DNA from: Chloroflexota bacterium
GTDB lineage: Bacteria; Chloroflexota; Chloroflexia; Thermomicrobiales; UBA6265
Assembly (NCBI GenBank): GCA_023424355.1
Contig: JAFAEA010000093.1
Span: 1 to 17,934 of the forward strand
Reading direction: 5' to 3'
DNA length: 17,934 bases
The translations under genes and the position numbers were made by a program. Shown in pieces: positions 12,721 to 17,934 of this stretch (position 1 is its first letter; each line of letters begins with the position of its first letter). The notes beneath the pieces were generated by a model, which was given only the letters and a program-made list of their open reading frames with translations, did not search any database and was not told the DNA's origin.

Positions 12721-13163
12721 GCAGCACCTTCTTCCGTGGCAACGCGGGCACCCGGGGTTTCGCGGATCATCACCTTGCACTTCATCGGCATCTTCATTGC
12801 CGCACGGCGAAGGGCTTCTACTGCGAGTTCCTGGTTTACACCGGCAACCTCATAAATAATGCGACCCGGCTTGATCACGCAGACCCACTCTTCGGGGTTA
12901 CCCTTACCAGAACCCATGCGAACTTCCGCTGGCTTCTTGGTGATGACCTTATCCGGGAAGATGCGAATCCACACCTTACCACCACGCTTCAGGTAGTTGG
13001 TGATGGCGCGGCGGGCGGCTTCGATCTGGCGGCTGGTTACCCATGCCGGCTCCAACGCGACAAGCGCGTAATCGCCGAACGAGATGGTGCTGCCTCGATA
13101 TGCCTTGCCTCGCATGCGGCCGCGCATTTGCTTGCGGTACTTTGTCCGCTTTGGCATCAACAT
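12717..13163 (-). CDS. rplP: Large-subunit ribosomal protein L16
   Basis: L16 (uL16) shapes the A-site tRNA and peptidyl-transferase surroundings. With ATG 13163 the product is 148 aa: MLMPKRTKYRKQMRGRMRG, then STISFGDYALVALEPAWVTSRQIEAARRA read over 25-53, GGKVWIRIFPDKVITKKPAEVRMGSGKG in pieces at 61-88, and GRIIYEVAGV, all diagnostic. The tail (RETPGARVATEEGAA) is about 10 residues longer than common. GGAG 9 nt before ATG 13163 supports this start over the ATG two codons later. It follows rpsC after a 71-nt gap with a strong hairpin. Confidence 0.97.
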   Translation of the reverse strand: MLMPKRTKYRKQMRGRMRGKAYRGSTISFGDYALVALEPAWVTSRQIEAARRAITNYLKRGGKVWIRIFPDKVITKKPAEVRMGSGKGNPEEWVCVIKPGRIIYEVAGVNQELAVEALRRAAMKMPMKCKVMIRETPGARVATEEGAA

Positions 13164-13192
13164 GTCACTACGCTCCGTTACACAATCCACCG

Positions 13193-13220
13193 CAAGGCGC
13201 GGGCATCTGGCCCGGCCTTG
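13193..13220 (-). other. Strong hairpin between rpsC and rplP
   Basis: CAAGGC (13220-13215) pairs with GCCTTG (13198-13193), and CGGGC (13214-13210) with GCCCG (13204-13200). This gives 11 bp with one bulged base (13199) and a 5-nt loop. It starts 14 nt after the rpsC stop. The next bases on the minus strand are CGGTGGATTG, with no U-tract. It is one of the most stable-looking gap stems. Confidence 0.6.
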
Positions 13221-13234
13221 CCGTGCTGTTCATC

Positions 13235-13918
13235 TTAATCGCCGGACTTGGCGAGATCCGCGGTCAAACTGGCCGCAGTAACCTCATCACGGTTCGGCAT
13301 CACATCGCCCTTGTACACCCACACCTTCACACCGATTCGGCCGTAGGTGGTGTGTGCATGAACGGTGGAGAACTCGATGTCTGCACGAATGGTGTGCAGC
13401 GGCACGCGGCCTTCCATCTCGGTCACCGTGCGGCTCATCTCGGCACCGCCGAGTCGACCGCTCATTTTGATCTTCACGCCCTTGGCGCCACGGCGCATTG
13501 CCTGTTGAATGGCATGCTTCATGGCGCGGCGGTATGCCACGCGGCGCTGGATCTGCTCCGCAATGCTCTCGGCAATCAGCCGTGCATTGGTTTCAGGAAC
13601 CTTGATCTCTTCGATGCGGAGGTTGACCTTCTTGCCAACCTTCTTCTCGATGAGGCCACGGATGCGCTCCACATTGGCACCCTGCTTGCCGATGACAATG
13701 CCTGGCTTCGCTGTGTGCAGTGTGACATCGACCTTGTTCGCGCTGCGCTCAAGCTCGATACGGGCTACGCCCGCTCGCTGAAGTTCCTGTTCCACGAGGT
13801 TGCGAATAGCAATGTCCTCATGCAGCAACTCAGTATACTGCTTTTCTGCAAACCATTTCGATTCCCAATCGCTGGATACGCCCAGGCGGAATCCTACTGG
13901 ATGGACTTTACGACCCAT
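13235..13918 (-). CDS. rpsC: Small-subunit ribosomal protein S3
   Basis: S3 (uS3) lines the mRNA entry channel and helps unwind mRNA. The 227-residue product starts MGRKVHPVGFRLGVSSDWES. It has a KH RNA-binding domain with TAKPGIVIGKQGANVERIR at about 69-87 (the GKQG loop at 77-80). A C-terminal domain follows, with RRAMKHAIQQAMRRGAKGVKI and SGRLGGAEMSRTVTEMEGRVPLHTIRADI read in pieces, and YGRIGVKVWVYKGDVMPNRD near the end. The start is ATG at 13918, sharing one base with the rplV stop (TAATG), so translation is probably coupled. Features are ordinary. Confidence 0.98.
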   Translation of the reverse strand: MGRKVHPVGFRLGVSSDWESKWFAEKQYTELLHEDIAIRNLVEQELQRAGVARIELERSANKVDVTLHTAKPGIVIGKQGANVERIRGLIEKKVGKKVNLRIEEIKVPETNARLIAESIAEQIQRRVAYRRAMKHAIQQAMRRGAKGVKIKMSGRLGGAEMSRTVTEMEGRVPLHTIRADIEFSTVHAHTTYGRIGVKVWVYKGDVMPNRDEVTAASLTADLAKSGD

Positions 13919-14259
13919 TAGCGGCCACCTCTCTCTTCAGCGATGACCGTGATGTGGCACGAACGTCGCAAGATCTTGCCCACTCGACCGCGAGCCTTTG
14001 GCTTGAATCGGCGGAGCTGCGGTGCATCATCCGCATAAATCTCCTTGATCCACAGCGTTTCCGGATCGAGATCGTAATTGTGCTCGGCATTTGCCGAAAC
14101 ACTCTTGAGCAGCTTTTCAACATCTTCCGCTGCGCGGTTCGGTACGAACTGCATCATGGTGATGGCATCAGAAACCTTTTTGCCACGAACCATGTCTACG
14201 ACCAACCGGGCCTTACGCGGAGAGATGCGGACGCGCGAAATTGTTGCGCGGACTTCCAT
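13918..14259 (-). CDS. rplV: Large-subunit ribosomal protein L22
   Basis: L22 (uL22) has a long beta hairpin that reaches into the peptide exit tunnel, where macrolide-resistance changes arise. The 113-residue product reads MEVRATISRVRISPRKARLV, DMVRGKKVSDAITMMQFVPN (22-41), LLKSVSANAEHNYDLDPETLWIKEIYADDAPQLRRFKPKARGR in pieces, and the C-terminal KILRRSCHITVIAEER. The ARGR region at the hairpin end is intact, with no visible insertion. The start is ATG at 14259. rpsS-rplV-rpsC is standard. Confidence 0.98.
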   Translation of the reverse strand: MEVRATISRVRISPRKARLVVDMVRGKKVSDAITMMQFVPNRAAEDVEKLLKSVSANAEHNYDLDPETLWIKEIYADDAPQLRRFKPKARGRVGKILRRSCHITVIAEERGGR

Positions 14260-14286
14260 ATCTGAATCCTCTCTCTACGGGGCCGA

Positions 14287-14568
14287 CTATCGGCGGCCGC
14301 GCTTGTCTGCATCCTTACCGTGACCTCGGTAGGTACGGGTGGGAGCAAACTCGCCAAGCTTGTGTCCAACCATCGGCTCGGTTACGTAGATCGGCACGTG
14401 TGTGCGACCGTTGTGAACGGCGATGGTGTGGCCCACCATTCCCGGGAAAATCGTGCAAGCACGTGCCCAGGTGCGGACCACCGTTTTCTTGTTTGTTGCA
14501 TTCAGGGCATCGACCTTCTTCTGAAGATTTGCGTCGATGTATGGACCCTTCTTTGCAGATCTCGACAT
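14287..14568 (-). CDS. rpsS: Small-subunit ribosomal protein S19
   Basis: S19 (uS19) forms a complex with S13 in the 30S head and contacts tRNA at the A site. The 93-residue product starts MSRSAKKGPYIDANLQKKVD, has WARACTIFPGMVGHTIAVHNG (read over 34-54), THVPIYVTEPMVGHKLGEFAPTRTY (read over 56-80) and RGHGKDADKRGRR at the end. The start is ATG at 14568, with AGGAG 6 nt upstream. The length is exactly typical. Confidence 0.98.
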   Translation of the reverse strand: MSRSAKKGPYIDANLQKKVDALNATNKKTVVRTWARACTIFPGMVGHTIAVHNGRTHVPIYVTEPMVGHKLGEFAPTRTYRGHGKDADKRGRR

Positions 14569-14650
14569 CTTGTTCTCCTATATACCCATCAAGTGGCCGC
14601 AACCGACATTCGGCGTGAGAACTCGAAGCTCTCGGTCGCGCCCTGTCGTG

Positions 14651-15484
14651 CTAGCGCCGCTTGTTAGCCGGGCGGCGTCGAACAATCATCGAGTCAGTGC
14701 GCTTGTTCTTGCGCGTGCGCTGGAACGCAGGCTTGCCCCACTTGGTTTTGGGCTGGCCACCGATTGGCGCCTTGCCCTCACCACCACCGTGCGGGTGGTC
14801 GTTCGGGTTCATAACCGAACCGCGAACGGTTGGGCGTCGGCCCATGTGGCGGCTGCGGCCGGCCTTACCGATCTCGATATTCTCGTGATCGACGTTACCA
14901 ACCTGGCCAAGTGTGGCCATGCAGCTGAGGTGAACCATGCGAACTTCGCCGCTCGGCATGCGCAGCTGGGCGTAGTTGTTCACCTTCGCCATCAGCTGGG
15001 CACTGGTGCCGGCGCTTCGGCACAGCTGGCCACCCTTGCCCGGGTACAGCTCAATGTTGTGTACCTGGGTACCAGTTGGGATGTTGCGCAGCGGCATGGC
15101 GTTTCCGGTACGAACCGGAACACTCTCGCCACTCACAACCGTATCGCCAACGCGAACTCCCAGCGGAGCCAGGATGTATCGCTTCTCGCCATCTACATAG
15201 AACAGCAGGGCGATGCGGGCGGATCGGTTTGGATCGTATTCGATCGCGGCAACACGAGCCGGAACATCCGGCTTGTTTCGCTTGAAATCGATGATTCGGT
15301 AGAAGCGCTTGTTTCCACCACCGCGATGGCGGGTGGTGATGCGGCCTCGGTTGTTACGACCGGCATGCTTCTTCAGCGGCTCGGTGAGGCTCTTCTCCGG
15401 CTTCTTCTTTGTGATCTCCTCGAACGTGCTCACACTCATCGAGCGACGCGCCGGGGAGGTTGGCTTGTACTTGCGAATTGCCAT
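14651..15484 (-). CDS. rplB: Large-subunit ribosomal protein L2
   Basis: L2 (uL2) is required for subunit association and peptidyl-transferase activity. The 277-residue product begins MAIRKYKPTSPARRSMSVST, has GRNNRGRITTRHRGGGNKR (42-60), IEYDPNRSARIALLFYVDGEKRYI in pieces at 81-104, GNAMPLRNIPTGTQVHNIE (127-145), GKGGQLCRSAGTSAQL and the near-universal NPNDHPHGGGEGKAPIG (227-242), where His230 corresponds to the E. coli His229 important for activity. It ends in RRRPANKRR. The start is ATG at 15484, with AAAGGAG upstream in a 24-nt gap after rplW. Confidence 0.98.
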   Translation of the reverse strand: MAIRKYKPTSPARRSMSVSTFEEITKKKPEKSLTEPLKKHAGRNNRGRITTRHRGGGNKRFYRIIDFKRNKPDVPARVAAIEYDPNRSARIALLFYVDGEKRYILAPLGVRVGDTVVSGESVPVRTGNAMPLRNIPTGTQVHNIELYPGKGGQLCRSAGTSAQLMAKVNNYAQLRMPSGEVRMVHLSCMATLGQVGNVDHENIEIGKAGRSRHMGRRPTVRGSVMNPNDHPHGGGEGKAPIGGQPKTKWGKPAFQRTRKNKRTDSMIVRRRPANKRR

Positions 15485-15508
15485 TACAAGTGGCTCCTTT
15501 CAACCGGT

Positions 15509-15820
15509 CTAAATCTGCTCGAAGATGTCGATGCGCTGGCCAGCCTTTACGGTAACCATCGCCTTCTTCACCGCGCGGGAAGATCCTGCGATACGGCCCG
15601 AACCACGGCGGATCATGCGGAGCTTGGCCTTCGGCTTCACATTGAGAGTGTGTACATCGAGTACATCCACTCCAAATGCTTCCTCAACCGCTGCCTTCAC
15701 CATGATCTTGGTGGCGTTGGGGTGTACTTCGAACGTGTACTTATTCTGCTCACTGAGCAGGGTGTTCTTCTCCGTGATCATTGGTCGGCGAAGAACTTCT
15801 TCAAGTCGCAGCTCTGCCAT
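15509..15820 (-). CDS. rplW: Large-subunit ribosomal protein L23
   Basis: L23 (uL23) is the main docking site for trigger factor and SRP at the tunnel exit. With ATG 15820 the product is 103 aa: MAELRLEEVLRRPMITEKNT, KYTFEVHPNATKIMVKAAVEEAFGVDVLDVHTLNVK in pieces, then a basic region and KKAMVTVKAGQRIDIFEQI. The open frame reaches further upstream, but that part overlaps rplD in another frame. The start lies 2 nt after the rplD stop, and the Shine-Dalgarno GAGGAGG is inside the rplD 3' end. rplD-rplW-rplB is standard. Confidence 0.98.
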   Translation of the reverse strand: MAELRLEEVLRRPMITEKNTLLSEQNKYTFEVHPNATKIMVKAAVEEAFGVDVLDVHTLNVKPKAKLRMIRRGSGRIAGSSRAVKKAMVTVKAGQRIDIFEQI

Positions 15821-15822
15821 GG

Positions 15823-16521
15823 TTATGCGACCTCCTCGGCAGCAGCCTGGCGATCCAGCTTCCACTGGCTCGGCTCGCGGCTTGCTTCATCAAGCGCCCA
15901 GAGCTCGTCGATCTGCGAAATGGCCTCTTCGGTCACAACCAGTCGATCGTACTTGAGCACGTCGCGAACATTCAGCATCCCGGCAATCACCGTTTTGGTG
16001 TTCGGGAGGTTGGCAGCACCACGGGCCACAACGCTATCAGCGCTCGGCACCACAATGAGCATGGAGCGGCTCTCTGGCAAAGCAGCCAGGGTTTCCTTCA
16101 TGCTCTTGGTCTTGCCATCGAGCGCCTCGAAGCCTTGCACCAGGGTGAGCCGATCATCGGCAGCCTTGGCGCTCAGCACGGAGCGGATGGCCAGCTGGCG
16201 CATCTTGCGCGGCATAGCCTGCGTGTACTTGCGCGGTTGCGGACCGAATACCACACCACCACCGATCCACTGCGGTGCACGCGTGGATCCCTGGCGAGCG
16301 CGGCCGGTGCCCTTCTGGCGCCACGGCTTGCGGCCACCACCGCTTACTTCACTGCGTCCCTTGGTCTTGGAAGTACCAAGGCGAGCGTTGTTGTTCTGGC
16401 GAACAAGTGCCTGATGCACCACGCTCAGGTGAGGCTCAATACCCCACACGCTTTCGTCGAGCTCGGTGGAACCTACCACCTCACCCTTTGTATTGACGAC
16501 ATCAAATTGCATTTTTGTCAT
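15823..16521 (-). CDS. rplD: Large-subunit ribosomal protein L4
   Basis: L4 (uL4) has a loop that lines the exit tunnel and, in E. coli, controls the S10 operon at both transcription and translation. The 232-residue product carries the tunnel loop around GGGRKPWRQKGTGRARQGST (61-80) followed by APQWIGGGVVFGPQPRKYT. Its globular part includes MLIVVPSADSVV and GMLNVRDVLKYDRLVVTEEAI. The start is either ATG 16521 (1 nt after AAGGGAG, very close) or the ATG at 16512 (MQFDVV, 10 nt from the same site), which fits ribosome spacing better. The C-terminus (SREPSQWKLDRQAAAEEVA) is slightly longer than common. Confidence 0.97.
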   Translation of the reverse strand: MTKMQFDVVNTKGEVVGSTELDESVWGIEPHLSVVHQALVRQNNNARLGTSKTKGRSEVSGGGRKPWRQKGTGRARQGSTRAPQWIGGGVVFGPQPRKYTQAMPRKMRQLAIRSVLSAKAADDRLTLVQGFEALDGKTKSMKETLAALPESRSMLIVVPSADSVVARGAANLPNTKTVIAGMLNVRDVLKYDRLVVTEEAISQIDELWALDEASREPSQWKLDRQAAAEEVA

Positions 16522-16531
16522 GCTCCCTTCG

Positions 16532-16561
16532 CCGTTTCAAAGCGCCTGCGCGCGTGAACGG
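16532..16561 (-). other. Hairpin between rplC and rplD
   Basis: CCGTT and CA (16561-16557, 16556-16555) pair with TG and AACGG (16539-16538, 16536-16532) with one bulged base. Inside, GCGC (16553-16550) pairs with GCGC (16545-16542) around a 4-nt loop. It starts 10 nt after the rplC stop and ends close to the rplD Shine-Dalgarno. The stem is interrupted, so its stability is uncertain. Confidence 0.35.
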
Positions 16562-16571
16562 GAACCCCAGC

Positions 16572-17201
16572 TTATTTCTGGGCCTTCACCGCACGGCGGA
16601 TCAACAGCGTTCCCTTATTGGGGCCAGGAACAGAACCCTCTACCAGCAGCAGGTTTCGCTCGGTATCCACACGCAGAACTTTGAGGTTCTGCACGGTTAC
16701 ACGCTCGTTACCCATTTGTCCGGCCATTTTCTGGCCCTTGAACACGCGACCCGGCGTGGCCGAGGATCCGATGGATCCTGGTGCGCGCTGGCGGTCGCTC
16801 TGACCGTGAGTCTTCTGGGCGCCGCTGAAGCCGTGTCGCTTCATGCCACCCTGGAAACCACGGCCCTTGCTGGTGCCGGTGACATCCACCACTTCGCCCT
16901 CAGCGAAGGTATCTGCACTGAAGACCTGACCAACCTCGATACCCGAGTAGTCATCGGCCTTCACTTCACGCAGGGTCTTGACCATGTGGCCAGATTCCTT
17001 AACGTGACCCTTCTCCGGCTTATTGAGTTTCTTGGCGATACCAAAACCGAGCTGAACGGCTTCATATCCGTCCTTCTCAGCGGTTCGTACCTGTGTCACC
17101 ACGCACGGCCCGGCTTCAATTACCGTTACGGGTCGTGCAAGGCCCTGCTCATCAAATATTTGTGTCATACCGAGCTTTCGCCCGATCAATCCGTGAACCA
17201 T
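16572..17201 (-). CDS. rplC: Large-subunit ribosomal protein L3
   Basis: L3 (uL3) is an early 50S assembly protein reaching towards the peptidyl-transferase centre. With ATG 17201 the product is 209 aa, starting MVHGLIGRKLGMTQIFDEQG; GGGGAG 6 nt upstream supports this start over a more distal one. The family parts are DVTGTSKGRGFQGGMKRHGF (106-125), HGQSDRQRAPGSIG (132-145), GRVFKGQKMAGQMG (151-164) and VPGPNKGTLLIRRA. The Gln that PrmB methylates in E. coli (Gln150) is replaced here by Ala148 (GSSATPG). It follows rpsJ after a 131-nt gap that contains a TTCCGG/CCGGAA closing stem but no gene. Confidence 0.98.
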   Translation of the reverse strand: MVHGLIGRKLGMTQIFDEQGLARPVTVIEAGPCVVTQVRTAEKDGYEAVQLGFGIAKKLNKPEKGHVKESGHMVKTLREVKADDYSGIEVGQVFSADTFAEGEVVDVTGTSKGRGFQGGMKRHGFSGAQKTHGQSDRQRAPGSIGSSATPGRVFKGQKMAGQMGNERVTVQNLKVLRVDTERNLLLVEGSVPGPNKGTLLIRRAVKAQK

Positions 17202-17283
17202 TGGCTCTCCCCTGCATTTCGTCAGGATGTGGGTGCAGCACTGTACGGGCCGCACGCGTTACCAGAGCGTGTTTTGCAGCTAA

Positions 17284-17322
17284 TTCCGGTTATCGGCCGA
17301 TCTTGCAGCCATACCGCCGGAA
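17284..17322 (-). other. Possible stem in rpsJ-rplC gap
   Basis: TTCCGG (17322-17317) can pair with CCGGAA (17289-17284), closing a 27-nt internal region that has weaker local pairings. It starts 10 nt after the rpsJ stop. The rest of the 131-nt gap (17202-17332) shows only a repeated GCTGCAA heptamer and the rplC Shine-Dalgarno; I see no open frame of note. Confidence 0.3.
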
Positions 17323-17332
17323 AACGCGAATC

Positions 17333-17656
17333 CTAGAGTTTGATCTCAATATCCACACCAGCTGGCAAATTCAGGCTCATCAGAGCGCGAATTGTGCTAC
17401 CGCTGGGCTCAAGCACATCAATCAACCGCTTGTGTGTTCGAATCTCAAAGTGCTCCTGCGAGTCCTTATCGATGAACGGAGAGCGCATGACACAGAACTT
17501 CTCGATACGCGTTGGCAGCGGCACCGGGCCAGCAACCTTTGCGCCAGTCGATTCAGCCGTCTCTACGATGCGGCCGGCGGACTGATCGAGAATCTTGTGA
17601 TCATAGGCTTTCAGACGGATTCGGATTTTCTGTGCCGTCTTCTTGGCCGTTACCAT
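17333..17656 (-). CDS. rpsJ: Small-subunit ribosomal protein S10
   Basis: S10 (uS10) is a 30S head protein; in many bacteria (NusE) it also links the ribosome to RNA polymerase through NusB and NusG. The 107-residue product contains KIRIRLKAYDHKILDQSAGR (10-29), VETAESTGAKVAGPVPLPTR (31-50), the conserved FCVMRSPFIDKDSQEHFEIRTHKRL in pieces, and the C-terminal MSLNLPAGVDIEIKL. The start is ATG at 17656, with GAGGG about 9 nt upstream. It is the first gene of the S10 block and follows tuf by 72 nt with a strong hairpin in between. Confidence 0.98.
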   Translation of the reverse strand: MVTAKKTAQKIRIRLKAYDHKILDQSAGRIVETAESTGAKVAGPVPLPTRIEKFCVMRSPFIDKDSQEHFEIRTHKRLIDVLEPSGSTIRALMSLNLPAGVDIEIKL

Positions 17657-17682
17657 TGGCAGATTCCCTCTTCACAGTGGCA

Positions 17683-17708
17683 GGCTGGCCGAACGTTTTC
17701 GGCCAGCC
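17683..17708 (-). other. Perfect 10-bp hairpin between tuf and rpsJ
   Basis: GGCTGGCCGA (17708-17699) pairs perfectly with TCGGCCAGCC (17692-17683) around a 6-nt loop, starting 20 nt after the tuf stop and ending before the rpsJ Shine-Dalgarno. The minus strand continues TGCCACTGTG, without a U-tract. This is where the E. coli S10 leader is regulated by L4, but I see no sequence likeness to that leader. It might attenuate or process the tuf-rpsJ transcript. Confidence 0.65.
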
Positions 17709-17728
17709 CATCACTAACAACTAACGAA

Positions 17729-17934
<206 letters not shown>

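Noticed and set aside
14537..16414. Plus-strand open frame of 625 codons opposite rplB, rplW and rplD
   Set aside because: It lies antisense to three clear ribosomal protein genes on the minus strand, resembles no known protein, and spans several gene boundaries. Long antisense frames are common opposite genes with strong codon bias and moderately high GC content.

Overview
This window is a bacterial ribosomal-protein supercluster (S10, spc and alpha operons plus a truA-rplM-rpsI tail). Every well-supported gene lies on the minus strand, so transcription runs from base 17934 towards base 1. I count 33 genes: 27 ribosomal proteins, the 3' end of tuf (EF-Tu), secY, adk, map, rpoA and truA. All the ribosomal proteins look full length, and I saw no mobile element, CRISPR array, tRNA, rRNA, phage gene or defence gene. 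The content is housekeeping; what merits a second look is between the genes and in which genes are missing.

Layout in transcription order. (1) End of tuf (17934-17729). (2) S10 block: rpsJ, rplC, rplD, rplW, rplB, rpsS, rplV, rpsC, rplP, rpmC, rpsQ (17656-12185). (3) spc block: rplN, rplX, rplE, rpsN, rpsH, rplF, rplR, rpsE, rpmD, rplO, secY (12125-6155). (4) adk and map (6089-4626). (5) Alpha block: rpmJ, rpsM, rpsK, rpoA, rplQ (4525-1975), with infA missing before rpmJ and rpsD missing before rpoA. (6) truA, rplM, rpsI (1912-148). (7) One strong Rho-independent terminator (about 125-84), then possibly the first codons of another minus-strand gene (49-1). Many gene pairs are tightly packed (TAATG or ATGA overlaps, or gaps of 2-11 nt) with Shine-Dalgarno sequences inside the upstream gene.

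The genes supply both ribosomal subunits, the RNA polymerase alpha subunit, the Sec channel, N-terminal methionine removal, nucleotide balance and tRNA pseudouridylation, so growth-rate control of one or a few transcripts would set them together. Longer intergenic gaps are not empty. Nearly every gap of about 45 nt or more has a potential RNA hairpin starting 2-26 nt after the upstream stop codon, and about half a dozen are strong (9-12 bp) but lack a U-tract. The 142-nt rplX-rplE gap occupies the place where ribosomal protein S8 controls the spc operon in E. coli.

Organism. Zinc-type S14 (61 aa), zinc-type L36, a four-cysteine zinc LID in adenylate kinase and the rplQ-truA-rplM-rpsI order point to a Gram-positive-like or related lineage. 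By the look of the proteins and a moderately high GC content (by eye), Chloroflexota (perhaps Thermomicrobia-like) is my best guess, held with low confidence because no search could be run.
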